DNA of 64,000 nt from Candidatus Poribacteria bacterium (GCA_022394775.1 JAGFCB010000038.1:44619-108618); one strand, 5' to 3'. Shown: positions 10,933 through 20,267, numbered from the stretch's first letter. Made by a program: numbers and translations. Notes: generated from the sequence alone by a model not told the origin.

Positions 10933-11109
10933 ATGGGCATTAACTAACAGGCATACGCAAAACGTTTGCAACAAAATAGCGTTGGCATCGTTTTGTAGTA
11001 TAGATACATTTATAAGTTGTAGGACGTTCTTCGCAATGTCCGTATTTCACAAGTGGGGTTTGATGCAGCAAACCTTTCACACTTGACACCCAAATATAGG
11101 AGATTTTCC

Positions 11110-11943
11110 ATGAGACTATCTATGATTGTTGCGAGCGTGCTATGCGCAGCTGCTCTCGCGCTTTTGGTACCTACTGCTGATGCTGTGAACAAAGTAGACA
11201 TTTTCATCTATACAGATACAGTGCAGTGGATTGACCAAGGGTCAGCGAAGAAAGAAGCCGAAATTCTGGCGGAGGAGATCAAAGGAAAGAACGGCATCGG
11301 TGAAGTGATTCTCCACGGACCAGCGAAGGAAGTTGAAGCCTGGACGAAAAAACATGCCGTTGATAACGGGCATCACATCATCGTTATGTTCGGTGATATT
11401 CCACCTGAAATTTACGATGCCGGTAAAGACAAGAAGAAGGATACGCTCGCTGAGGACTTTCTTGATGCTGGCAATACGTTCTCAAACAGTGCAGACTATT
11501 TTTTCTGGGGACAAGGCGGCCGGAATGAAGCCAATGGACTCCAAAATATGATGGACATCCCGGATATCGTTCAATGGGATGACAACACTGCGATGAAGGT
11601 GACGGCAGAAGGTAAGAAAATAACGCCTACCTTGAAAGACTATGCGACTGACCGTCCGTTCCACCTTGACCAACTCGATGGCGATTGGGTCCTGGAAGTC
11701 GCTTTTGCGACAGAAACCGGAAAAGGCAAAGGCGCAGCACGTTGTGACCCCTGTATCGTCCATAATACGAAAACAAACGGGCGCCTTATCCAAGTTTACC
11801 AAACCGCTGGTCAGGCTGATCCGAAAGGTCTCGTTATTTCTGAAATTATTCTCAATTACTATGTTGAAGCAGTTGGCGCGCTTGACGTCGACCCACAAGA
11901 TAAACTTCCCAGTTTATGGGGAGATATTAAAACCAGGAGGTAA
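11110..11943 (+). CDS. Secreted protein, paralog 2 of the WG-x-[LI]-K family
   Basis: ATG at 11110 (MRLSMIVASVLCAAALALLVPTADA signal peptide); shares FWGQGGRNEANGLQNMMDI and DRPFHLDQLDGDW with paralog 3; ends KLPSLWGDIKTRR. Confidence 0.7.
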   Translation: MRLSMIVASVLCAAALALLVPTADAVNKVDIFIYTDTVQWIDQGSAKKEAEILAEEIKGKNGIGEVILHGPAKEVEAWTKKHAVDNGHHIIVMFGDIPPEIYDAGKDKKKDTLAEDFLDAGNTFSNSADYFFWGQGGRNEANGLQNMMDIPDIVQWDDNTAMKVTAEGKKITPTLKDYATDRPFHLDQLDGDWVLEVAFATETGKGKGAARCDPCIVHNTKTNGRLIQVYQTAGQADPKGLVISEIILNYYVEAVGALDVDPQDKLPSLWGDIKTRR

Positions 11944-11949
11944 CGCTTA

Positions 11950-12753
11950 ATGCGTACAATTTTTCTTTCACTCACGCTTATTGCGTTAATGGCATTTACC
12001 TTAACATCCGTATTTGCTGCCGGTGAAGTCGCGATTTACACTGGAACGACGCAATGGATTGACAAAGGTGCTGCCGATGAACAGGCACAGATCTGTGTCG
12101 ATATGCTTAATGATGCCGGTATCTCTAACTTTTGGCTCGATAGCGATGGCGATATGGATGCCTTAGCCGATTGGATGAAAGATGTTACAGGCGATCAAGG
12201 CTTAGATATCTGTGTTCTCTATGGCGATCTTCCACCGACCCTTTATCCGGATGGCAATGCTCAACCGGACGGTTCTGTCGGTGAAACTTTCATCGAAACC
12301 ACTGATGGCGACGCGTTTATCAACCACGCCGATTACATGTTCTGGGGCTTAGGCGGCAGAAACGAAGTCGGTGGTTTACAGAATATGATGGATATTGAGG
12401 GTATTACCATGTGGGACGATAATACCCCATGTGTTGTTACCTCTGAAGGTAAATCCATCTCACCGAGTTTACCTGACATTCAATCTGACCGTCCTTTCCA
12501 CATTGATGAACTGGATGGCGATTGGGAAGTCGAAGTCTCCCTTGCACAAAACGATGCCGGCACCCGTGCGGATCCGATTATCGTTCGCGACGGAAACCTC
12601 GGTAGACTCATTCCAGTGATACAGACAGCAGGCGGAACCGAACCGAAAGGTGCGGTCGCTGCTGAAATTATTATCTGGCTCATGTCGACGACACCGGTTG
12701 AACCCGAAGGCAAGATCTCCACAACATGGGGTGCCTTGAAAGCAAACCGGTAG
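11950..12753 (+). CDS. Secreted protein, paralog 3 of the WG-x-[LI]-K family
   Basis: Signal peptide MRTIFLSLTLIALMAFTLTSVFA; FWGLGGRNEVGGLQNMMDI, DRPFHIDELDGDW; ends KISTTWGALKANR. Confidence 0.7.
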   Translation: MRTIFLSLTLIALMAFTLTSVFAAGEVAIYTGTTQWIDKGAADEQAQICVDMLNDAGISNFWLDSDGDMDALADWMKDVTGDQGLDICVLYGDLPPTLYPDGNAQPDGSVGETFIETTDGDAFINHADYMFWGLGGRNEVGGLQNMMDIEGITMWDDNTPCVVTSEGKSISPSLPDIQSDRPFHIDELDGDWEVEVSLAQNDAGTRADPIIVRDGNLGRLIPVIQTAGGTEPKGAVAAEIIIWLMSTTPVEPEGKISTTWGALKANR

Positions 12754-12770
12754 ATCTAACCTACAGTTCC

Positions 12771-12821
12771 AACATTCCCTTTGTAGATGCCCTTCAAAAC
12801 GCGTTTTACAAAGGGAATGTT
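12771..12821. promoter_or_regulatory. Strong intercistronic hairpin (15-bp perfect stem, 21-nt loop)
   Basis: AACATTCCCTTTGTA (12771-12785) pairs perfectly with TACAAAGGGAATGTT (12807-12821). A nested palindrome AAAACGCGTTTT lies at 12796-12807. Confidence 0.75.
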
Positions 12822-12857
12822 CAATTATACACAAACCTACCAGCTAAAAAACCAAAA

Positions 12858-13727
12858 ATGAAATTTAGCAAACTCGGTTACCTGTTTACACTTTTCACCC
12901 TTTCATTGTTGGTATTTGCCTGCCACGATCCTGTAGAATCACCGCTTGTTGGTAACCTACCGCTCGAAACGATCACAACCCCGAAAGATAACGCAGTCAT
13001 GGTTTATGTGCCGGCGGGTGATTTTCTGATGGGGACGAATGATGAAGATATGGAAGACTTCAAAGAGTTTTTCCCGCTCCGCGATCCCGTCCGGTATGAT
13101 AACGAACGTCCGCAACGCACCGTCTATGTCGATGCCTTTTATATTGACAAATTTGAGGTGACAAACCAACAGTATAAACAATTTCTTGCTGAGAGCGGTT
13201 ATGAACCCCAACACTATTTAGACTATGATCCGCATGATGCGCCGGATTTCCCTGCGGCTGTCTTAGCGTGGGAAGATGCCGCTGCCTATGCAAATTGGGC
13301 AGGTAAAAGATTGCCTACGGAGGCAGAATGGGAAAAAGCGGCACGCGGCACAGACGGACGGCACTGGCCCTGGGGTAACGAATGGGACGACACAAAACTC
13401 AGTGGAAACGACGGCACGGGATTACGAGATGGGTACCGAGAAACCGCGCCTGTCGGACAATTTCCACAAGGCGCGAGTCCTTACGGTGTCCACGATATGG
13501 CAGGGAATCTTTGGGAATGGGTAGCAGATTGGTATGATCCGAACTATTACCGTAACGCCCCGAATGTCAATCCGACGGGACCTGAGGCGGGTGATGGCCA
13601 TGTTCTAAGAGGTGGTGGCTGGGCGGAGAATCATGACTTCACGCGCTGTGCAAGTCGTCTGGGTGGAAATCCCGGCTCACTTATACGTGGGTTCCGCTGC
13701 GCAATGGACGCGCCTTTAGCAGATTAA
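12858..13727 (+). CDS. Formylglycine-generating enzyme (SUMF1)-like lipoprotein
   Basis: MKFSKLGYLFTLFTLSLLVFACHDP lipobox; VPAGDFLMGTND, RLPTEAEWEKAARG, GNLWEWVADWYD, VLRGGGW. ATG moved from 12726 to 12858. Confidence 0.85.
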   Translation: MKFSKLGYLFTLFTLSLLVFACHDPVESPLVGNLPLETITTPKDNAVMVYVPAGDFLMGTNDEDMEDFKEFFPLRDPVRYDNERPQRTVYVDAFYIDKFEVTNQQYKQFLAESGYEPQHYLDYDPHDAPDFPAAVLAWEDAAAYANWAGKRLPTEAEWEKAARGTDGRHWPWGNEWDDTKLSGNDGTGLRDGYRETAPVGQFPQGASPYGVHDMAGNLWEWVADWYDPNYYRNAPNVNPTGPEAGDGHVLRGGGWAENHDFTRCASRLGGNPGSLIRGFRCAMDAPLAD

Positions 13728-13900
13728 ATCCATCCGATTACCATCCGGAACCGCAAGCCCTCACCTTTTGGTAATTTCAGATTTTCCCATGGATATTAAC
13801 AGTTATCTTCCCTGTCGAATTTTTGGTAGTCCCGTTCAACCCAACCTACGACTGAACCCTGAAACTGGCTGATGAGTGCTTATCACTGATAACCAATTAT

Positions 13901-13930
13901 TTGACATTTGTGTCCGTACTATGCTATACT
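13901..13930 (+). promoter_or_regulatory. Putative promoter P1 (TTGACA - 18 bp - TATACT)
   Basis: Consensus hexamers read directly. Confidence 0.5.
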
Positions 13931-13970
13931 TCTTTAAAAATAATGTCGGTTTGACGTAATAGCGATTCCC

Positions 13971-13999
13971 TTGACCCACATACAGTAGATTTGTATAAT
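13971..13999 (+). promoter_or_regulatory. Putative promoter P2 (TTGACC - 17 bp - TATAAT)
   Basis: Near-perfect sigma70 consensus, about 257 bp upstream of the 14256 start. Confidence 0.55.
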
Positions 14000-14255
14000 A
14001 GATAAACCGAACCAGCACATGTGCACTCCAACTCATCTGGGAATATCTGCTAAACATCGGTATTGCTGTTGCGCATCTGAAACCTCTGGTGGAAGTAACA
14101 TATCAAGGTGATACGCATCGCAATTCGGTGGCACTGAAACAGAGTCGAATCGACGGACCGCATACAGAACTAACGAAACTAAAAACCGCATACAGTGATA
14201 CAACAGAGGTCTATCAACAGATGGTTCTCTGGTTGAGGAGTTATACAAAGAACTT

Positions 14256-15575
14256 ATGAAGCAGCTTACATACCTATTCATTGTCCTGTTTGCTATAGTA
14301 GCGATGCAGGTGCATCTCGCGAGTGCCGATGAATGGCCCCAATGGCGGGGTGAAAATCGCGAAGGCGTTTGGCACGAATCCGGCATCATTGAAACATTTG
14401 AGGGGCCAGAAGTCCCGATCCGGTGGCGCGTGCCTATCGGTAGTGGTTATAGCGGGCCGAGCGTCGTTGATGGACGTGTATATGTCACTGATAGACTCAC
14501 AAAACCGAAACAGGTTGAACGCGTTCACTGCTTTGACTGGGAAACTGGGGATAAACTCTGGTCTTATACTTACGATTGTGTATACAAAATCGACTATACA
14601 GCGGGCCCCCGTGCGAATGTTACAATCCATGAGGGGCTCGCTTATGCGTTAGGTGCGATGGGACATTTGCACTGTTTTGACGCTGTTACCGGTGATGTCA
14701 AATGGAAAAAGGATCTCAATGCCGAGTATAACATCAATATGCCGATCTGGGGTATCGCGTGTGCCCCAGTTGTTGAGGGTGAAAACCTTATCGTTCAAAT
14801 CGGCGGAAAACCTGATGCCTGTATCGTCGCATTCGACAGGAAAACGGGTGAGGAAAAATGGAAAGCGTTAGACGACAACGCCTCTTACTCAGCACCGATT
14901 GTGATCACACAGGCAGGTCAACGCGTCTTAATCTGTTGGACGGGTGCTAACATCGCTGCCCTTGATCCACAAACAGGAAGTGTCCACTGGCTTTATCCGT
15001 TCCCACCGGAAAGTTTTGAGATTGCGATTGCTACGCCTATTGTCAATCAGAATGAATTGTTTGTTACTGAATTTCGTCAGGGATCTCTTCTCTTGAAGCT
15101 GCCAACAGATGCATTAAAAGCAGAACGTATCTGGCATCGGAAAGGAAAAAACGAACAGAATACCGATGCGCTTCAGACGACAATGTCAACACCTGTACGC
15201 CTTGGCGATTACATTTACGGTGTGGATAGTTACGGCGAACTCCGCTGTCTGGATGCGCGAAATGGTGATCGGGTTTGGGAGGATCTTTCTGCAGTTCGGA
15301 AAGCCCGCTGGAGCAATATCCATCTCGTTAGACACCCTGCTGCAGCGGATAACAAAGTCTGGATGTTCAATGAACACGGCGAACTCCTCATCACAGAACT
15401 CTCTCCTGAAGGGCTTAATATTATCAGCCGCGCCAAATTAATTGAACCGACGCGCGATCAATTGAACCGCAGAGGCGGCGTTACGTGGGCACACCCAGCG
15501 TTTGCCTATAAACACGTTTTTGCCAGAAACGACAAAGAACTCGTTTGCGCAAACTTAGCGAAAACCGAAAAATAA
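14256..15575 (+). CDS. Secreted PQQ-like beta-propeller protein
   Basis: Signal peptide; WPQWRGENREGVWHESG, VHCFDWETGDKLWSY, IVAFDRKTGEEKWKA propeller blades. Confidence 0.88.
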   Translation: MKQLTYLFIVLFAIVAMQVHLASADEWPQWRGENREGVWHESGIIETFEGPEVPIRWRVPIGSGYSGPSVVDGRVYVTDRLTKPKQVERVHCFDWETGDKLWSYTYDCVYKIDYTAGPRANVTIHEGLAYALGAMGHLHCFDAVTGDVKWKKDLNAEYNINMPIWGIACAPVVEGENLIVQIGGKPDACIVAFDRKTGEEKWKALDDNASYSAPIVITQAGQRVLICWTGANIAALDPQTGSVHWLYPFPPESFEIAIATPIVNQNELFVTEFRQGSLLLKLPTDALKAERIWHRKGKNEQNTDALQTTMSTPVRLGDYIYGVDSYGELRCLDARNGDRVWEDLSAVRKARWSNIHLVRHPAAADNKVWMFNEHGELLITELSPEGLNIISRAKLIEPTRDQLNRRGGVTWAHPAFAYKHVFARNDKELVCANLAKTEK

Positions 15576-15577
15576 AC

Positions 15578-15666
15578 AGGACTTACGCAGCGTTTGCTGG
15601 CGACGTGTTTTTGCTGCGGGTATTTTCCTTAGAAACCTCGCCAGCGGTGTGCGAGACGTAGGGACT
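15578..15666. repeat. MITE-like dispersed element, copy 2 (inverted orientation, right end degenerate)
   Basis: AGGACTTACGCAGCGTTTGCTGG...GTTTTTGCTGCGGGTATTTTC...GAAACCTCGCCAGCGGTGTGCG aligns to the reverse complement of the copy at 18750. Confidence 0.6.
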
Positions 15667-15718
15667 CACCATCAAATTGCATAAATCGTAATAAAATGAA
15701 CCCACGGAGGCTAAAATA

Positions 15719-18712
15719 TTGGAAACGATCCGGATGCCGGAGGTAGACTTACGCCTTGGCGAACAAATTGATGGCTTTGAAGTCAAAGCCGTCACACCTA
15801 TCGACGAACTACGCGCAGTGACAATTGAATTGGCGCATCAACACAGCGGTGCCCGTCTACTACATCTCTATACGGAAGATACCGAAAATCTTTTCTCTAT
15901 TAATTTCCCGACCCCACCATCGGATGATACCGGTGTCCCCCATATTCTTGAACACGCCGTCTTAGCAGGATCACAAAAATTTCCGGTGAAAGAACCGTTT
16001 TTTGAGATGATTAAAATGAGCATGGCGACGTTTATCAACGCCATGACAAGCTCAGATTTCACCTGCTATCCGGTGTCAAGCAACGTGAAAAAAGACCTTT
16101 TCAATTTAGCGGAAGTCTATTTTGATGCAGTTTTCCATCCATTATTAACCGAAAACACTTTCAAACGCGAAGGGCACCACCTCGCCCCCGCTGATCCCGC
16201 TAATCCGACAGGCGATTTAAAAATAACAGGTATCGTCTATAACGAGATGAAAGGTGCATTTTCGGATCCAGAAGCCCGTTTATTCCGATCAGTGATGAGA
16301 CAACTCCTCCCAGATACGCTTTACGCCTGCGAATCCGGTGGCGATCCAGATGCCATCCCGGACTTGACTTATGCACAGCTGAAAGGGTTTCACGAAACCT
16401 ATTATCACCCAAGCAACGGTTATTTCATTCTTTACGGAGACATTCCAACGCGTGATTATCTCGCCTTCCTCGCGGACAAGTTAGATAAAATCCCGAAGAA
16501 TGCGGCGAGTACCGCGCTACGTCCATTGCGTCCGGAGGCCACACACCAACCGAGGTGGAACGCGCCCCAGACTGTAACGGACACTTATCCTGTTGGCGTG
16601 GACGAACCACTGAAAGAAAAGACTTACTTGATGCTCAGTTGGCTCACAGGGGACGCGACCAGCCCGGAAGAGGTGGTTCTGGCGCGCATTATGAGTCTTA
16701 TCCTACTCGGCAATGAAGCCGCCCCGCTCCGTAAGGCGATTATCGATGCCAAACTCGGTGCTGACATCGCCTTCTCCGGCGCGAGTTCTATCGGACCAGG
16801 TGCTACTTTTTATCTTGCACTCAAAGGGAGTGAAGCGGATCGTATCGAAACGTTCACGCAACTTGTCACCGATACGCTCACACAGATTGTGGATTCAGAG
16901 ATTGATAGCGAAAAAGTGGAAGCGGCATTCCAGCAAGCAACTTATCACTATCAAGAAGTCGCGTCAATGTTCCCACTCCGCATGCTCTACCGCGTCATTG
17001 AGGGTTGGATCTACGAAAAGGATTCAGATACCTTTCTAAAGATGGGTAAAACGCTGGATGATGTGCGTCAGCAGTGGTTGGAAAATCCTTCGATTTTCAA
17101 CGATCTGATTCGTGAGAAGCTTATCGAAAACCCCCATCGTTTGACCAATATTCTATCTCCTGATCGCGATATGCAAGCAAAAATGGATGCCGAACTCGCT
17201 GAACGGATGAAAGAGACACGCGCACAATTCACGGATGAAGAGGTGGCTCGGATTGCCGCTGATGCTGCCGAACTGGAACGTCTTAATGGCGTACCTAACC
17301 CACCGGAAGCACTCGCGAAGCTGCCACAACTCCAAGTTAGCGATCTCCCCAAAAAACCGAAACATATTCCAACAACGGTTGAGGATGTCGGCGGACAGAG
17401 TCTGCTGCGGAACGCTGTTTTTGCTAACGGTATTAACTACCTTATTCTGAATTTCAATTTACAAGGGTTCCCGGAGCATCTCTGGAGTTATCTACCGAGA
17501 TACGCTGAAGCTATCAGCAAACTCGGTGCCGCTGATATGAGTTATGAAGAGATGGCACAACGGACATCCTCAGTCACCGGTGGCATTGGATGCTCACCGT
17601 GGTTTTCTACACACGCGTTGGATCCAAATCGTTCCATGCAGAGCATATCTTTTCACCTGAAAGCACTTGATGAGAAAATGGATGCTGCGTTGGATGTCCT
17701 GCACGATCTGCTTTTTGCTGTGAACCCACGCGATACGGAACGCCTCCGAGACGTACTAACGCAAGCCGTTGCAGAATATCAGACAGACATGATTCATGAC
17801 GGCTCCAGTACGGCAATTCATCATGCTTCACGTGGACTTTCAGCGAACGCACATCTCGCTGAAATCATTTACGGGCTGCCGCAACTCCGCAATAGCGAAA
17901 AACTTCTCAACGATTTTGACGAACTTAATGCCGATCTTATGGGTCATATAGAGGAGATACGCGATTTTCTGCTAACCCGTGGACGAGTGACCGCCAGTTT
18001 TACTGGTTCAGATGCCACTTTTGAAACGACGCGAACTCAGCTCGGTAACTGGCTTGACGCAATGCGGGACGAACCTGTTACTTCAGGATCAATTGCGTTC
18101 CAGCAATTTGAGACACCACCGAGGGAGGGCTTGGCGGGGCCGATTCAGATTGCGCACTGCGCGCACGTAATGCCGGCACCCCATTATTCGCATCCAGATT
18201 CAACGCTGCTGACGATCGGTGCGCATCTCATTCGGCTCGATTATATACTGAGTGAAATCCGCTTTAAAGGCAATGCTTACGGTGCGAGATTCACCTATAG
18301 CCCGTCCGATGCGGTATTGTCCCAAGCCTCGTATCGCGACCCACATGTCGCACGCACGATCAATGTTTTCGAGCAGACGGTTGACTACGTTAAACAGGTG
18401 GAATGGACACAGATAGACATAGACCGTGCGATTATCGCTACGGCAAAAGATGGCGAGAAACCGATCCGTCCGAGTCAAGCGGCAAGCAGCGCACTCAGTC
18501 AACATCTCGTTGGACAGACGCTCGAGATGCGGGAAGAACGCTACGCGCAACTCCGCCAAGCAACCCCGACTGAGGTGAAACGTGCGATGCTTGAACTCTT
18601 GGAAGGGAACGGAGATAAAGCAGCGGTCTGTGCTGTTTCCAGTCGCGAGAAACTCGAAGCAGCGAACTGTGAACTGGCACAGCCTCTTGTTATTGAAGAT
18701 ATTTTAAGTTAA
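15719..18712 (+). CDS. Insulinase family M16 (M16C, presequence protease-like) metalloprotease; TTG start
   Basis: GVPHILEHAVLAGSQKFPVKEPFFEM (HxxEH inverted zincin) and FTCYPVSS; a GGAGG Shine-Dalgarno lies about 8 nt upstream of the TTG. Confidence 0.9.
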   Translation: METIRMPEVDLRLGEQIDGFEVKAVTPIDELRAVTIELAHQHSGARLLHLYTEDTENLFSINFPTPPSDDTGVPHILEHAVLAGSQKFPVKEPFFEMIKMSMATFINAMTSSDFTCYPVSSNVKKDLFNLAEVYFDAVFHPLLTENTFKREGHHLAPADPANPTGDLKITGIVYNEMKGAFSDPEARLFRSVMRQLLPDTLYACESGGDPDAIPDLTYAQLKGFHETYYHPSNGYFILYGDIPTRDYLAFLADKLDKIPKNAASTALRPLRPEATHQPRWNAPQTVTDTYPVGVDEPLKEKTYLMLSWLTGDATSPEEVVLARIMSLILLGNEAAPLRKAIIDAKLGADIAFSGASSIGPGATFYLALKGSEADRIETFTQLVTDTLTQIVDSEIDSEKVEAAFQQATYHYQEVASMFPLRMLYRVIEGWIYEKDSDTFLKMGKTLDDVRQQWLENPSIFNDLIREKLIENPHRLTNILSPDRDMQAKMDAELAERMKETRAQFTDEEVARIAADAAELERLNGVPNPPEALAKLPQLQVSDLPKKPKHIPTTVEDVGGQSLLRNAVFANGINYLILNFNLQGFPEHLWSYLPRYAEAISKLGAADMSYEEMAQRTSSVTGGIGCSPWFSTHALDPNRSMQSISFHLKALDEKMDAALDVLHDLLFAVNPRDTERLRDVLTQAVAEYQTDMIHDGSSTAIHHASRGLSANAHLAEIIYGLPQLRNSEKLLNDFDELNADLMGHIEEIRDFLLTRGRVTASFTGSDATFETTRTQLGNWLDAMRDEPVTSGSIAFQQFETPPREGLAGPIQIAHCAHVMPAPHYSHPDSTLLTIGAHLIRLDYILSEIRFKGNAYGARFTYSPSDAVLSQASYRDPHVARTINVFEQTVDYVKQVEWTQIDIDRAIIATAKDGEKPIRPSQAASSALSQHLVGQTLEMREERYAQLRQATPTEVKRAMLELLEGNGDKAAVCAVSSREKLEAANCELAQPLVIEDILS

Positions 18713-18749
18713 ACCTGTTTGGACACACGTCTTCACCATCCTTACAATC

Positions 18750-18862
18750 AGGACTTACGCATTTCTCTATGATAATCTACGTATTATGCGCACTGCTGGC
18801 GGGGTTGAAACCCTGCAGAAATACCCAAGCAAAAACCCAGCAAAGGGGGCTGCGTAAGTCCC
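18750..18862. repeat. MITE-like dispersed element, copy 3
   Basis: AGGACTTACGCA ... CTGGCGGGGTTGAAACCCTGCAGAAATACCCAAGCAAAAACCCAGCAAAGGGGGC ... TGCGTAAGTCC. Confidence 0.75.
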
Positions 18863-18892
18863 AAATAATAAAATATATGGAAGGAATTGAAA

Positions 18893-20221
18893 ATGAAAAG
18901 AATCGCAATTTTGACAATATGTATCTTTGCTTTAGCGGCGGTTGCGGCGATTGCGTCACAGCCGGAGGGTTTTGAGAAGAACTGGCACCACTGGCGCGGC
19001 CCATACGCAACAGGCACTGCAATTGACGCGAATCCACCTACAACGTGGAGCGAGTCTGAAAATATCCGATGGAAAGTGGCAATCCCCGGTATGGGACACG
19101 CCGCGCCGATTATTTGGGAAGACAAAATCTTCATCCAGACGGCTGTTGAGATTAAACCAGAGGAAAACAAATCTGAGGGGGATGACAATCCATTCAGCGG
19201 TTTCTTTGGCGGAAATAAGGGGCCTACGTATAAATTCGACCTTCTCGCCATCAATCGGAAGGATGGAAGTATTCTTTGGCAGAAGACGCTCCGAGAAATC
19301 CAGCCCCATGAAGGAACGCACGGCGATGCTACTTACGCTTCAAACTCGCCAGTTACCGATGGCGAACATGTCTACGCCTATTTCGGTTCACGTGGACTCT
19401 ACTGCGTTGATATGATGGGCAATGTGAAGTGGGAAAAAGATGTCGGCACAATGTATAAGCGGAACACCTTCGGTGAAGGGAGTTCCCCCGTCATTTACGA
19501 TAATACGCTTGTTATTGTGCAAGACCATGAGAGAAATTCTTTCATTACTGCACTCGATAAACGGACAGGTGACGTGCTCTGGAAAACCGATCGCGATGAA
19601 AGAACAACATGGTTTTCACCTATTATTGTTGAGAACGATGGAAAGCCACAGGTAATTACGACAGGTACGAATCGTGTACGTAGTTACGATTTGGCAACGG
19701 GGGAACTTGTATGGAATGGCGACGGCTTGACAGCTAACAGTATCCCCTCACCCGTTGCGGCTAATGGACATGTTTATCTGATGAGCGGTTTCCGTGGTAG
19801 TGCGTTTCGGGCAGTTCACCTTGCAAAGGCAACCGGCGACATTACTGATTCCAGTGCTATTGTCTGGGAATACAATCGGGATACACCGTATGTGCCATCG
19901 CCGCTCCTCTATAAAGGTATCATCTATTTTTTGAAAAGCAACAGCGGTATTTTGACTGCTTTCAACGTTGAAACAGGAGTAGCGTATTACGGTCCTCAAC
20001 GGTTGCAAGGCGTATCAGGTGTGTATGCCTCAATTGTGGGTGCGTCAGATCGCGTCTACATTGCTGGCAGAGGTGGTACCGTCAACGTTATCCAGCACGG
20101 TTCCGAATTTAAGGTTTTAGCAGAAAACAAACTCGACGATAGTTTCAACGCGTCGCCTGCGATTGTCGGCTCAGAGTTATACCTCCGTGGTGGTCAGCAT
20201 CTGTATTGCATCGCGGAGTAA
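18893..20221 (+). CDS. Secreted PQQ-like beta-propeller protein
   Basis: MKRIAILTICIFALAAVAAIAS signal peptide; WHHWRGPYATGTA, DLLAINRKDGSILWQKTL, ITALDKRTGDVLWKTDRD. Confidence 0.88.
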   Translation: MKRIAILTICIFALAAVAAIASQPEGFEKNWHHWRGPYATGTAIDANPPTTWSESENIRWKVAIPGMGHAAPIIWEDKIFIQTAVEIKPEENKSEGDDNPFSGFFGGNKGPTYKFDLLAINRKDGSILWQKTLREIQPHEGTHGDATYASNSPVTDGEHVYAYFGSRGLYCVDMMGNVKWEKDVGTMYKRNTFGEGSSPVIYDNTLVIVQDHERNSFITALDKRTGDVLWKTDRDERTTWFSPIIVENDGKPQVITTGTNRVRSYDLATGELVWNGDGLTANSIPSPVAANGHVYLMSGFRGSAFRAVHLAKATGDITDSSAIVWEYNRDTPYVPSPLLYKGIIYFLKSNSGILTAFNVETGVAYYGPQRLQGVSGVYASIVGASDRVYIAGRGGTVNVIQHGSEFKVLAENKLDDSFNASPAIVGSELYLRGGQHLYCIAE

Positions 20222-20227
20222 GTAGTA

Positions 20228-20260
20228 GTTGTAGGGGCTGGGTTACCCAGCCCCTACAAC
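20228..20260. terminator. 33-bp perfect palindrome between convergent genes (bidirectional terminator or mobile palindrome)
   Basis: GTTGTAGGGGCTGGGT-T-ACCCAGCCCCTACAAC. Confidence 0.6.
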
Positions 20261-20267
20261 CGATTAT

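Noticed and set aside
14019-14111. 30-codon ATG ORF (MCTPTHLGISAKHRYCCCASETSGGSNISR)
   Set aside because: No ribosome-binding site or recognisable motif; the overlapping longer frame that joins the next gene by ATGA is more plausible.
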